Shown piece by piece: positions 51,086 through 59,931 of a stretch of DNA of 64,000 bases. Position numbers and translations under genes: made by a program. Source of the DNA: Bradyrhizobium manausense (lineage in GTDB: Bacteria > Pseudomonadota > Alphaproteobacteria > Rhizobiales > Xanthobacteraceae); the NCBI RefSeq assembly GCF_018129685.1, contig NZ_JAFCLG010000012.1, positions 90,542 to 154,541 on the forward strand. Direction: 5' to 3'. Position 1 is the first letter of the stretch; each line of letters opens with the position of its first letter. A model generated the notes under the pieces. The model worked only from the letters and a program-made list of their open reading frames with translations, ran no database searches and was not told where the DNA came from.

Positions 51086-53239
51086 CTACCCTTGCTTGCC
51101 CGGGGGCATCTCAAGAACCCTCCTGAGCAGCGTGGGATGGCCAAGAACAGCGAGCAATTCTCGCTTGTCGAGCCATGTCGCGGCATCCTCCAGGCTTTCG
51201 CATTCCGCGACCTTGGCGGTCGCAGTCGCAAGATGCACGTTGATGGCGCCAAACCTGCGGGGGCTGGCAAGCGGAAGCGAGTCCAAATGCTCGCCCAGCA
51301 GCTCCGGGTCCCGCTTGAGCTGTCGCAGGGCTCCGGGCATTTCGGCGGGCGCGGATGCAGCAAGCTCGTTCGCACGGCGCACCACGGCAGGCGTGTCGTT
51401 GGTCTCCGGCGTGGCAAAGACGCCGGGCGACCTCAATCGCGAGGACGTCATGATCCCGAGCGGGATTGAGAGCAGCAGACCCAGCACCATGGGCGACATC
51501 CAGAGCAGCAGCGGCAAAGAGACGGCATAGGCGCACAGCGACAGGGCCAAGCCGCAGAGTGTCGGCCCGGTGAGCTTTCGATAGATCTCGCCGCGGGCGA
51601 GTTGTCCGTCGCTTCGGCGTTGCACCTGCCAGCCCGCGTCTCGGCCCACGAGAATTTCCATGACGGCCTTGGTCTGGAGGATCATCATGCAGGGAGCCAG
51701 CAATGCCGCCACGAACGTCTCGCAAACGACCCCGGCCAGAACACGAAAGCTTCCTGCAAATCCGGTCCGCTCGTCACGATTGCTGATCAGCACCAGATAA
51801 GCCAGCAGCTTCGGCAGGACGAGAAGTCCCATTGTCGCGGCAAAGACCCAGGCCGCAAGCACCGGGTCCTGTTGCGGCCAGGTGGGAAACAAACTGAAGC
51901 CCTTCGGAAAGTATTCGGGCCGGATGAAGTACGCCTGCAGCGAAATGAGCAGACCGACCAACAGGAACAGAAGCCAAAGCGGCGCCGTCACGTAGGATCC
52001 AATGCCGGTGAGCAGGTGCAGCCGTGACACCCAGTGCAGCCCGCGCGTGGGCAGCACCGCGAGATGCTGCAAATTGCCCTGGCACCACCGGCGGTCTCTT
52101 CCCGCAAAATCCAGCAGCGACGGCGGCACCTCTTCGAAGCTGCCGCGAATGGCCGGGACCATGTAGATCGCCCAGCCGGCGCGGCGCATCAACGCGGCCT
52201 CGACGAAATCATGGCTGAGGATGTGTCCGCCGAAAGGTTTGCGACCGCGCAGTTCCGGCAGCCCGGCCTCCGCAGCGAAGGCCTTGAGCCGGATGATGGC
52301 GTTGTGGCCCCAATAGTTGCCGTCGCCACCGTGCCACCAGGCATTGCCCGCCGTGATGAGGGGGCCGTACACACGCCCGGCAAATTGCTGCAGCCTGCTG
52401 AACAGGGTACGCGCGTTGACGATGACGGGCTGCGTCTGGATCAGCGCGCAAGTGGGGTTGCGTTCCATTGCGTGCACGAGGCGAACGATCGTATCACCCT
52501 CCATCAGGCTGTCCGCATCGAGAACGATCATGTGATCATAGGCCGCGCCAAACCTGGTGACCCAGTCGGCGATGTTGCCGGACTTCCGCGCGGTATTGTC
52601 GGAGCGGTGCCGGTAGTACAGCCGATCTCCACCGCAGGCGCGGCACAGAGCGATGAAGGCCATCTCTTCGCTGATCCAGATGTCCGGGTCGGTCGTATCG
52701 CTCAGCAGGAACCAATCGAATTGTTGGCAATAACCGGTCGCGTCGATGGATTCGTAGATCGCGCGCAGCCGCGCCATGACATGATGCGGATCCTCGTTAT
52801 AGGTCGGCAGCAGCATCGCGGTGCGCGAGGTGACGTGAGGCAGCGGGCCTGTCGTGACGATCTGCAGGCTGGGCTGCCGGCGCGTCAGCAGCACGAATAA
52901 TCCGGCGAGGGCGGACATGAACGAGAACGCGACCCAGGCGAGCAGCACGAGGAACAGACCAAGCAGCAGCGCCTCGAGCGATGTCACACCGCCGACTTTC
53001 ACCACGTCGTACATGCCGTAGCCGCCGGCAAGCGTCAGCAAGGCGGTGCCGACGAAGATGAAGAGACGGCGAACAATCAAAGTGGTCCCGGCATGCAGCG
53101 GCGAATGCCTGACTTCAGCCGCGCGGTCGAGCCGACACGGCAGCATCGAGAGCGGGGTTTCCGGCGGCAGGAACGGGCGCTCGGGGGCGCGTCGCAGCTG
53201 TGCCTGCGACTGCTTCAGGGCGTCCATCGATAGATCCAT
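51086..53239 (-). CDS. opgH: Glucans biosynthesis glucosyltransferase OpgH (MdoH)
   Basis: 717-aa inner-membrane GT2 enzyme making the beta-glucan backbone of osmoregulated periplasmic glucans from UDP-glucose. Two N-terminal helices, then a cytoplasmic catalytic domain with AMLLPTYNEDP, the DxD motif in VLDADSLMEGDTI, and the product-binding RDRRWCQGNLQHL. Several helices follow (WLLFLLVGLLISLQAYF onwards). The C-terminal ~100 residues are cytoplasmic. Start ATG 53239 overlaps the opgG end by 25 bases; ATG 53227 is an alternative. Cotranscribed with opgG. Confidence 0.94.
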   Translation of the reverse strand: MDLSMDALKQSQAQLRRAPERPFLPPETPLSMLPCRLDRAAEVRHSPLHAGTTLIVRRLFIFVGTALLTLAGGYGMYDVVKVGGVTSLEALLLGLFLVLLAWVAFSFMSALAGLFVLLTRRQPSLQIVTTGPLPHVTSRTAMLLPTYNEDPHHVMARLRAIYESIDATGYCQQFDWFLLSDTTDPDIWISEEMAFIALCRACGGDRLYYRHRSDNTARKSGNIADWVTRFGAAYDHMIVLDADSLMEGDTIVRLVHAMERNPTCALIQTQPVIVNARTLFSRLQQFAGRVYGPLITAGNAWWHGGDGNYWGHNAIIRLKAFAAEAGLPELRGRKPFGGHILSHDFVEAALMRRAGWAIYMVPAIRGSFEEVPPSLLDFAGRDRRWCQGNLQHLAVLPTRGLHWVSRLHLLTGIGSYVTAPLWLLFLLVGLLISLQAYFIRPEYFPKGFSLFPTWPQQDPVLAAWVFAATMGLLVLPKLLAYLVLISNRDERTGFAGSFRVLAGVVCETFVAALLAPCMMILQTKAVMEILVGRDAGWQVQRRSDGQLARGEIYRKLTGPTLCGLALSLCAYAVSLPLLLWMSPMVLGLLLSIPLGIMTSSRLRSPGVFATPETNDTPAVVRRANELAASAPAEMPGALRQLKRDPELLGEHLDSLPLASPRRFGAINVHLATATAKVAECESLEDAATWLDKRELLAVLGHPTLLRRVLEMPPGKQG

Positions 53240-54726
53240 ACTTCGGAGACCGGCGCATCATTCTGCGCCAGGAAGGCACGCAGTTCGATCGACGCCTGCC
53301 CCTTGACCGAACATTGGAAACTCAGACGCCATCCGCCGGTCACGGGATTTGGTTGCGTGACGATGTTGCTGATGTCGGCTTTTTCAGCGGTCACCACCCC
53401 CTTGATGGCCTTGGGATCAACCCCTTTGAGGTGGTCGCCCATCAGTTCCAGGACGAACAGCTTGCTGTCGTCTCCCCGGCTGCCAATGCCCGTTCGGGTA
53501 AATCGCGCGAGTGCGTCGGCCTTCGGCGCGTCCGTGCCCCAGTGCAGTCGATAGGTAAAGATGTGTTCGCTCTTTGCCGTCAGAGGCTGCTGCGGTTGCC
53601 AGAGCGCGGCGATATTGTCGTGGACCTCCTCCTTGGTCGGAATCTCGAACAGTTTCACGGCACCTTCGCCCCAATCGCCGATCGGCTCGAACCAGAGGCT
53701 TGGGCGCGTCTCGAAACTGGATTCCAGATCCTGATAAGCGAGATAGTTTCGTTCCCGCTGCATGAGGCCGAAGCCGCCCGGATTGACGTCGGCAAAACTG
53801 CTGACCTGCAGATCGTGCGGATTGTTGAGCGGTCGCCAGAGCTGCTCACCTCTGCCGTTGAAGATCGAAAGTCCATCCGAATCGTGAACGGCGGGGCGGA
53901 AATCGTCGAAATCCTTTCGATCGTTCGGACCGAAGAAGAACATGCTGGTCATCGGCGCAAGCCCGGCGTGCTCGAGGTCGATCCGCGGATAGAGCGCCAT
54001 CTCGACGTCGAAAACAGTGGTTTGGCCGGGCCGAATGGTGAAACGGTAGCTTGCGGCCGCGCTCTTGCTGTCGAGCAGCGCGTGGACCACCATCGAGGAG
54101 GCATTCGGGGCCGGCTTCTCCAGCCAGAAGGCCTTGAACACCGGGAACTCTTCGCCTTTGCTTTCGCCGGTATCGATCGCAAGCCCCCGCGCCGACAGAC
54201 CATAGGTCTGTCCTTTCGCAACGGCCCGGAAATAGCTTGCGCCGAGGAAGACGCAAAGTTCGTCGTAATAATCCGGTTTGTTGATCGGGGCATGGATGCG
54301 GAAGCCGGCGAAGCCGAGATCGGCATCCGGCCATTGTCCGAGGCCCTCGCCGAACGAGAAGTCATCGCGCCGGTACGAGACCGGCGTGACGCTCCTGTCC
54401 GCCACCTGAAAGATGTCCACCCTGTTCTTGTAAAAGAAGCCGCGGTGGAAAAACTGAACTTCGAATGGCAGCTTTTCTGCGCGCCACAGCGCCTTTTCAG
54501 GCGCGAAACGAATAGACCGGTATTGGTCGTAGTTGAGAGTCTTCAGCGCATCCGGCAGCTTCTCGTCCGGAGCCGCGAACGGCTTGGCCGCAAGCGCGCG
54601 CGCCAGCTCGCGCACATAGGATGGGCTGAAGGGCGGCGCGGCGCTGGGCTGAGCGTCCGCGGCCCGCGGTAATATGGCTGCAGCTGAAACTGCGGCCGAT
54701 CCGCGAAGAAGTTGTCGGCGGTTCAC
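53215..54726 (-). CDS. opgG: Glucan biosynthesis protein OpgG/OpgD (MdoG)
   Basis: 503-aa periplasmic partner of OpgH that shapes or branches the glucan chain. GTG 54726 starts VNRRQLLRGSAAVSAAAILP, a twin-arginine (Tat) signal, preceded by an AGGAGA ribosome site. A Tat signal is characteristic of OpgD-type members, so either name may apply. Internal family features: FEVQFFHRGFFYKNRVDIF, RDDFSFGEGLGQWPDADLGF and YQDLESSFETRPSLWFEPIG. Upstream of opgH with a 25-bp overlap, the standard opgGH order. Confidence 0.93.
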   Translation of the reverse strand: MNRRQLLRGSAAVSAAAILPRAADAQPSAAPPFSPSYVRELARALAAKPFAAPDEKLPDALKTLNYDQYRSIRFAPEKALWRAEKLPFEVQFFHRGFFYKNRVDIFQVADRSVTPVSYRRDDFSFGEGLGQWPDADLGFAGFRIHAPINKPDYYDELCVFLGASYFRAVAKGQTYGLSARGLAIDTGESKGEEFPVFKAFWLEKPAPNASSMVVHALLDSKSAAASYRFTIRPGQTTVFDVEMALYPRIDLEHAGLAPMTSMFFFGPNDRKDFDDFRPAVHDSDGLSIFNGRGEQLWRPLNNPHDLQVSSFADVNPGGFGLMQRERNYLAYQDLESSFETRPSLWFEPIGDWGEGAVKLFEIPTKEEVHDNIAALWQPQQPLTAKSEHIFTYRLHWGTDAPKADALARFTRTGIGSRGDDSKLFVLELMGDHLKGVDPKAIKGVVTAEKADISNIVTQPNPVTGGWRLSFQCSVKGQASIELRAFLAQNDAPVSEVWIYRWTP

Positions 54727-54911
54727 ACGGGGGTCTCCTGGTTCGGAACAAGTGCAAACGATCCATGTTCCCCGGAGTTCCATTCCCGCTTCTGCGGCTT
54801 TCGGCCTCGCCGGCGCCGTGACCGCGCAAGTGCTTGCCTTCGCGCTCCTGATCGGCGGCATCGCCAATCCCGGCGCGTTCCTGGCAAATGCCGTCGCCTG
54901 AATTGGCTTGC

Positions 54912-55478
54912 TCAGCGCGCAGTCGCATCGGGCGCAGCGTTCAGCGGCGCGCCACCGACCGAGATCGGACCCGTCGGGGTCGCCGCACGCGGCGGCTTCT
55001 TTTGTTTGGGGACGACGCGTGCTGCCGGAGCTGGCGCGACAGGAGGCGCCGAGGCGGGTGGCATCGACGCAGCAGGCCCGGGCGACGGAAATTGTGCGAC
55101 CGGTGACTGCGGGGCCGGGCTCTTCAGCGCGTCGATCTTCGAGCTGAGGTTGGCAAGCTGATTGACGATCGCCTTCAGCTGCTCTTGCTGGTCGGCGACG
55201 GCCTTCTCCATCGCAGCCAGGTCGTCATTCGACTTTTGCTGCGCGGCGAGCAGGTCCGTGATGACCGCTTTGTCATTCGCGTTGCCATCGGTGTCCCCGG
55301 TCTCGCGCCCCCCGGACGGAATGACCAATCCCGGGTTCAGCCAGACAAAACAAGCCCCAGCGCCTGCGAGCGCAACGACCACGGCCACGAGGAGCGCAAG
55401 CGGCCAGCGGCGACGTGGCGGGGGAAGGAAGGGCGGTGGCTCCTGGACTGGCCAGCCTGAGGACGATTCGGAATTCAT
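54912..55478 (-). CDS. Membrane-anchored coiled-coil protein (188 aa)
   Basis: Not recognised. A Pro-rich N-terminus (PPPFLPPPRRRW) precedes one membrane helix (PLALLVAVVVALAGAGACFV); then a predicted coiled coil with regular hydrophobic spacing (QKSNDDLAAMEKAVADQQEQ and LKAIVNQLANLSSKIDALKS), and a long Pro/Ala-rich tail ending basic. Type II topology puts the coiled coil in the periplasm, as in scaffold or envelope-spacer proteins. Lies upstream of opgG on the same strand with a 185-bp gap. Confidence 0.7.
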   Translation of the reverse strand: MNSESSSGWPVQEPPPFLPPPRRRWPLALLVAVVVALAGAGACFVWLNPGLVIPSGGRETGDTDGNANDKAVITDLLAAQQKSNDDLAAMEKAVADQQEQLKAIVNQLANLSSKIDALKSPAPQSPVAQFPSPGPAASMPPASAPPVAPAPAARVVPKQKKPPRAATPTGPISVGGAPLNAAPDATAR

Positions 55479-55483
55479 CCGAA

Positions 55484-55858
55484 TTTCCTAGTCAGCCTTT
55501 TCGCTCAACGCAATTGGCGGTTCGGTCTTCGGGCAGCACGGCGGCGATCTTCGCAAGCCCGTTCTGCGCCGCTTTCCGAGCGGCTCATCCGGCTGCGCCG
55601 CAACCCATCGACCAGCACAAGCGCTTCGATCTCCTCTTCCGAGAACATCAGCGGCGGCAACATGAAGCCCGGCCGCAGGACATAGCCAATGCCGGCCTCG
55701 CCATCGATATGGGCCCCCTGACCCTTCAGCGTTTCGATGTACGGATAGATCGTCCGCATCGAGACGCCGAGTTCGTCGGCCAGCCGGTCCGCCGCGACAG
55801 GCCCTCGGTGACTGCGCAACAGCTGGATCACGTCCAAGAGGCGCTGAGCGCGCGACAT
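55484..55858 (-). pseudogene. Frameshifted and truncated YafY/WYL-type regulator
   Basis: Starts well: MSRAQRLLDVIQLLRSHRGP then VSMRTIYPYIETLKGQGAHI and FSEEEIEALVL, the HTH_11 half of YafY-like regulators. After EEIEALVL the expected sequence continues in another frame (RWVAAQPDEPLGK) and then in a third (KAAQNGLAKIAAVLPED), so at least two frameshifts have occurred. The WYL ligand domain, normally another ~130 residues, is absent. In the first frame the product would be about 117 aa with a foreign Arg-rich tail. The helix-turn-helix itself is undamaged. Confidence 0.8.
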
Positions 55859-56032
55859 GACCGGCCATATCACGGCAAGCTGTCAGATTCCGTCAGCACG
55901 CTGGTGATGATTTCGGCGGCGGTGAGCGCACCCTGTCTGACGTCTGCTTCTGATCCCAAGAGGGCATTCCGCATGGCTCGAAACCTTCGAGCCATGCGAT
56001 CTGTCTTTGGTCGGGCCGGCGGGCGGCGTGGA

Positions 56033-56596
56033 CTAGTGGCGGCTTGATTGCTCTGCGACCTGCTTTTCGCCGGCCAGCTTGCCTCCAGCCAGCAGGCTCG
56101 TGCAAATCCACCGAGACTCTCTGGGTGTTGCGCCGAGGAAGGCCTTGGTTTCGACGCACTGCGCGTAGGTATTGTAGGTCAGCGTGTCTCGGCACGTTGT
56201 CGAGAAATGCGTGGTAAAGGGCTCAGAGCCACTACTAAAGCTGCATCCAACCCAGGGAGCGTTGCCGACCCTGTAACTGGTTTCGCAACCACCGTTGCAG
56301 CTGCTGGCCGATCGCTCCAGCGTGGCAAGCCTGCCCATGGTTGAACCCGGGGCGAATACCGGCCGTTGAGCGGTCGATGAGCCTGATGCCCGTGGATGGT
56401 GGTGGTGGGACGTTGCGGTCGTTGGCCCCTGCGTCGGCACAACGGCTTGTCTTGCCTTCGGCGCTTCAACCGAGACGGCGGGAAGCGAGGAGTTTGGTGT
56501 GGGTTGCGACATTGCCGTGCCTGATGTGCTGCACAGCAAGACGGCTGACAAGGTAAAGACGACTGACGGCACGGCGAAGCCTAATGACGATCGCAT
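56033..56596 (-). CDS. Secreted Cys-containing hypothetical protein (187 aa)
   Basis: Signal peptide MRSSLGFAVPSVVFTLSAVL followed by a Ser/Thr/Pro linker with four consecutive His residues (TSHHHHPRAS). The mature C-terminal half has six cysteines (SSCNGGCETSY, WVGCSF, TTCRDTL, AQCVETK, WICTSLL), compatible with three disulfides. The motif SLPAVSVEAPKARQ near the mature N-terminus resembles the linker of the TonB receptor in this window (LPAVEVDAPK). Excellent ribosome site (GGGGAGG) before ATG 56596. No family recognised. About 170 bp on each side show no other gene. Confidence 0.65.
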   Translation of the reverse strand: MRSSLGFAVPSVVFTLSAVLLCSTSGTAMSQPTPNSSLPAVSVEAPKARQAVVPTQGPTTATSHHHHPRASGSSTAQRPVFAPGSTMGRLATLERSASSCNGGCETSYRVGNAPWVGCSFSSGSEPFTTHFSTTCRDTLTYNTYAQCVETKAFLGATPRESRWICTSLLAGGKLAGEKQVAEQSSRH

Positions 56597-56766
56597 AAGG
56601 TACCTCCCCAAATCCGGGACGGAACAGCCGTCCCGACAGCCATGGATTGTATCAGATTAACCCGATACCAGCCATGCACGGAGCGCAGGTGGCTTGTCGG
56701 AAATCGACTGTTCGGGCCGTCTGACAGCAGCCTGACGTGTTGTCGGCATAGAAGCAGGAAACGGAG

Positions 56767-57081
56767 ATGGACGAGCTAAACCGGACGCACACATCTTCCC
56801 GCCTGATCTCCGCTAGTTCGGCTCGCATCTATAGCGCCTGCATTCAGCCGGAAGAGCTTGTGTGCTGGATCGCTCCCGAAGGCGCCGAAGCTGCAATCGA
56901 GCAATTCGAAGCCAGAGAGGGAGGCAACTTCGAGATCATCCTGTCGTTCGGGAGTGAGATCGAAAATTTGCCTCGCTCTCAGTTGAACGACGGTTGCCCT
57001 CGGTCGGCCCGTGCATTGCGCCTGGCCAAGTTGCAAACGAGCGGTCGCCACAATATCGTCAGGCGTCAGATGCGCTTCTGA
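56767..57081 (+). pseudogene. Truncated SRPBCC/AHSA1-like protein
   Basis: The first ~60 residues follow the AHSA1/SRPBCC pattern (SSRLISASSARIYSACIQPE, LVCWIAPEGAEAAIEQFEAR, EGGNFEIILSF), the N-terminal strand-helix-strand of a START-like cavity protein. From residue ~62 similarity stops and the frame runs out after another 42 unrelated residues (GSEIENLPRSQLNDG onward); the usual length is ~150 aa. It looks like a gene whose 3' part has been replaced. A short functional protein is less likely. It directly precedes the dioxygenase gene (26 bp). Confidence 0.6.
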
Positions 57082-57107
57082 CGACCAATCTCCCCAGGAG
57101 CTACAGC

Positions 57108-58181
57108 ATGAACGCGGTCTCAGCCCCCGGCGGGATCAATCTGCCTCCGGGCAAGATCGACATCCCGTCCGCCTGGCGAGGCGCCGAAATGAAGGCCAGC
57201 CCCGATCGTTGGTTGAAAACGCTCACGGCCAGCGAGATCGCGGAGCTCGAGCACGCGGCCGAATCCTATCTTGCTCGGAGCAGGAACATCGCCGGGATCA
57301 CGAAGCAGAGCTTTCCGCTTCCGCAACTCGGCGCGCACCTGGAGCAGCTCAAGACGACGCTGCTGACCGGCCTGGGTTTCGAAGTCATCCGCGGCCTGCC
57401 GGTCGCAAACTACAGCCAGGAGTTTGCCGCGACGATTTTTTGCGGCGTCGGCGCGCATCTCGGCTCGGCGCGATCGCAGAACGCAGCGGGACACATTCTC
57501 GGCCACGTCCGCGACGTCGGCGCGGATGCGAAGGATCCGAACGTCAGGATCTATCAGACCTCGGAACGGCAAACGTTCCACACGGATTCGTCCGACGTGG
57601 TGGGGCTGCTCTGCATTCGCGAGGCGATGGAGGGAGGCGACTCTCTCCTGGTCAGCACCTCGACCATCTACAACGAGATGTTTGCCAGACGCCCCGACCT
57701 TGCCGCCCTGTTGTTCGACCCAATCGCGACGGACCGGCGCGGCGAGGTACCTGAGAACGAAAAGCCGTATCTCGAAATTCCGGTGCTGAACTGGCATGAA
57801 GGGTTTCTGACCGGGTTCTATCAGCGCCAGTATATCGACAGCGCGCAGCGCTTTCCCGATGCGCCCAGACTGACGCCGGCTCATATCGAGGCGCTCGATC
57901 TGTTTGACGCGATCGCAAACGATCCCGACCTGCATTTTGGCATGCGGCTTCAGCCGGGAGACATGCAGTTCGTCTACAACCATGCCTTGCTGCACGATCG
58001 GACCGGATTCCGCGATTGGCCCGATGCCAACCAGGAGCGTCATCTCCTGCGCCTTTGGCTCAGCATGGAAGGCGACCGGCCGCTGCCCGATTGCTTCAAG
58101 CAGCGCTATGGTTCGATCGAGATCGGCAACCGGGGCGGCATCATCACCAAAGGGACCAGTCTCAACGTTCCGCTGGATTGA
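57108..58181 (+). CDS. TauD/TfdA-family Fe(II)/2-oxoglutarate dioxygenase
   Basis: 357-aa non-heme iron oxygenase. The facial triad is visible as His158-x-Asp160 (FHTDSSDVVGLLC) and a distal His, most likely His296 in LLHDRTGF (His292 is also near); Arg in RHLLRLWLS would bind 2-oxoglutarate. Overall pattern matches the clavaminate synthase-like branch. Such enzymes hydroxylate amino acids, fatty or aromatic acids; substrate not deducible. A CAGGAG ribosome site precedes ATG 57108. The stop overlaps an ATG of a 39-codon frame (58181-58300), probably the start of a lost downstream gene. Confidence 0.87.
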   Translation: MNAVSAPGGINLPPGKIDIPSAWRGAEMKASPDRWLKTLTASEIAELEHAAESYLARSRNIAGITKQSFPLPQLGAHLEQLKTTLLTGLGFEVIRGLPVANYSQEFAATIFCGVGAHLGSARSQNAAGHILGHVRDVGADAKDPNVRIYQTSERQTFHTDSSDVVGLLCIREAMEGGDSLLVSTSTIYNEMFARRPDLAALLFDPIATDRRGEVPENEKPYLEIPVLNWHEGFLTGFYQRQYIDSAQRFPDAPRLTPAHIEALDLFDAIANDPDLHFGMRLQPGDMQFVYNHALLHDRTGFRDWPDANQERHLLRLWLSMEGDRPLPDCFKQRYGSIEIGNRGGIITKGTSLNVPLD

Positions 58182-58248
58182 TGGCCGAACTCAAAATTCG
58201 CGCTCACCCCAATGGCTGCGCCTTCGAAATCACGCGGGCCCGGGTCCT

Positions 58249-58515
58249 CTATGGGCCATGCAAGCTGCCCAGAAACTGCTGCTTTTCGCCGGGCGCGTAA
58301 CCCTGGCACGCGCCGTAATAGGCTTCGTGGTCACAGGAGGACGTCGACCCGAATTGCGCCGGCGGCTGAGCCGGCGTGTAGGCAAAGCTCGAGGCAGGAT
58401 TTGTGGCGCCCTGATCGGTGCGAACAGCGGCGTGCCGGTGCGTGTGATGCAAGCTCGCCGCATTCGCAATGCCGGACAGCGCGATCAAAAAGCTCAAGGC
58501 CAGGATAGAACGCAT
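58249..58515 (-). CDS. Small secreted protein (88 aa) with duplicated leader
   Basis: Sec signal MRSILALSFLIALSGIANAA, then a His-rich segment (SLHHTHRHAAV) and a C-terminal half with two cysteines (TSSCDHEAYYGACQGY). No family recognised. The first codons and at least 118 bp upstream are identical to those of the gene starting at 63882, while the remainder of the two proteins differs. Ribosome sites GGAGG and GGAGA lie upstream. Expressed under the same control as the second gene, if the shared DNA is a promoter. Confidence 0.65.
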   Translation of the reverse strand: MRSILALSFLIALSGIANAASLHHTHRHAAVRTDQGATNPASSFAYTPAQPPAQFGSTSSCDHEAYYGACQGYAPGEKQQFLGSLHGP

Positions 58516-58633
58516 CGCTTTTTCTCCAGATGCCGTTGCCTCCTTTAATTGGCGCTCGATCGCAAAGCCCCAACACATGCCGGCATCACGACTGGTCACA
58601 TCCGCGGCATTGCGGCGCTGAGAGAAATCGTGC
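58508..58633. repeat. Direct repeat, copy 1 (leader of a small secreted-protein gene)
   Basis: 126 bp identical base for base to 63875-64000, same orientation, 5,367 bp apart. It spans the first three codons of the small protein gene (minus strand), its ribosome sites and upstream region. The true length is unknown because copy 2 reaches the window end. Inside there is an additional open frame common to both copies (MLGLCDRAPIKGGNG...). Confidence 0.92.
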
Positions 58634-58801
58634 CAGCACCTTCCCGGTTCGCCTGGCGCTGAGTCTGGTGCCGCTATGCCAGCAGGAGGTCGGTGTGCAG
58701 GTGAACCGTATCATTGACCGGCGGCGCCTCGGCCATTAACTCGCCCGGCACGATTTTTCTGCCATCAGCTCGAGGCTGTTTCGACTAATGCGGGATCCAC
58801 G

Positions 58802-59512
58802 ATGAAAGCTTTCCCGATACGGCTTGCAATTGCCGCCGCGGCTTCATGTCTCTTGTTTGGTTCCAACGCCGTTGCGTTCACGCCCTATTCCTTTTCCGAT
58901 CATCCCTCGCAGGACGGGCGCTGTGTCGGCGACGCCGGCGTCGGCGACATTGATCGGTCGGAGCAGGCCTGTCTGGAGCAGGTTAGCGAACTGGCCAAGC
59001 GCGTCGGCCCTGGTTTGCAATTGAAGTTCAGGAACGGGGCGACGAGAAGTTATCTCAACGAGGACGCGAAGTGTCGGAGCAACGACGCCGAGGGCTGCGT
59101 CAAATATCAGCTGACGGGGTATTTTCCCGAGCACGACCTTGTCCTGATCGAGGTCGAATATTGGGAGGGTGCGAGCTGGCTCTTGGTGAGGGCCGCCACT
59201 GGTGACGCCACGGAAATCGTTTCGCCCCCGCACTACTCGCCGGACAGGCGTTGGCTTGCGTCGGTTGCCTCGTCGATTGGCCCCTCCGGGCCTCCCGATG
59301 GAATGGATGTCGTTCCGAGCACGCCCGATCCAGCCCTCAAGGAATGGCACTATCGTACGCCTGATAATGGGGAGTGGCTCTATGAATTTGCCGGCTGGGA
59401 CGGAAACACGCGCATCGAGCTTCTTGCATCGTCAATGAAAGACCCGCAACGAAGCGCTTTGACGTCCATCGAGCTCCGGAATGGCGAATGGCGGCTGACA
59501 GAGCCTCGGTGA
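58802..59512 (+). CDS. Secreted hypothetical protein (236 aa)
   Basis: Signal peptide MKAFPIRLAIAAAASCLLFG with cleavage after SNAVA. Mature protein has four cysteines (GRCVGDAG, QACLEQ, AKCRSND, EGCVKYQ) and a beta-rich C-terminal part; YFPEHDLVLIEVEYWEGASW and SPDRRWLASVASSIG suggest a small beta-propeller-like or lipocalin-like fold, not assignable. No catalytic motif. The gap before it (58634-58801) shows no other gene. Confidence 0.72.
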   Translation: MKAFPIRLAIAAAASCLLFGSNAVAFTPYSFSDHPSQDGRCVGDAGVGDIDRSEQACLEQVSELAKRVGPGLQLKFRNGATRSYLNEDAKCRSNDAEGCVKYQLTGYFPEHDLVLIEVEYWEGASWLLVRAATGDATEIVSPPHYSPDRRWLASVASSIGPSGPPDGMDVVPSTPDPALKEWHYRTPDNGEWLYEFAGWDGNTRIELLASSMKDPQRSALTSIELRNGEWRLTEPR

Positions 59513-59557
59513 GGACAGGACGATTTCCGCTGCGGACCCATCGCAGACGCCGAGCTT

Positions 59558-59704
59558 CTATCGGCCGATCTTCTTGATGCAAGTGCGGGTGCTGCTCGGC
59601 TGAGCGGTGCAATTCCAGTCGGGCCCAAAGCCCGAGCCCGCGTGGCTCCGGTTCGCCGAAGGCATTTCCGGAGCCGTACCGCCTGTGGCCCCATCACAAC
59701 ACAT
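59558..59704 (-). pseudogene. Possible remnant of a small Cys-rich secreted-protein gene
   Basis: 48 codons, MCCDGATGGTAPEMPSANRS to TCIKKIGR, with four cysteines but no signal peptide and no ribosome site. The CCDGA-x-x-G-x-AP segment recurs in the small protein at 63718-63882, so this may be the 3' part of a related gene. Low confidence. The rest of the 59513-59931 gap holds nothing else recognisable. Confidence 0.35.
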
Positions 59705-59931
59705 CGCACCAGAGATGCCGCGATTTCTCTCGCGGCAGAGCTGAGTTCGCGGTGGTCCAAGACAATTGGCAGGGCTTTGTAGTTTGCAGATGTCAGTCGC
59801 TGGAATCGGTCGCCTTGAGCAAATCGGAAAACGTTGCTTGTGCGTCGCGCTGTTCCGGCACGCACATAGCCAGGAGCGTCGTCGCGTCAGCGATCGACGC
59901 CATGCACGCGAAGCCAGATCGAGGAATTGGA

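Noticed and set aside
54773..54901. Plus-strand frame ending in a hydrophobic stretch (AFALLIGGIANPGAFLANAV)
   Set aside because: Could be a small membrane peptide, but there is no start codon with ribosome site outside the antisense opgG start region, so it is not called.
57120..58043. A 307-codon minus-strand frame opposite the dioxygenase
   Set aside because: The plus-strand protein has intact iron ligands and a ribosome site; the antisense frame has neither domains nor a start signal.
58181..58300. 39-codon frame overlapping the dioxygenase stop (MAELKIRAHPNGCAFEITRA)
   Set aside because: The TGATG overlap suggests a former downstream gene, but it is too short and unrecognised to annotate separately.
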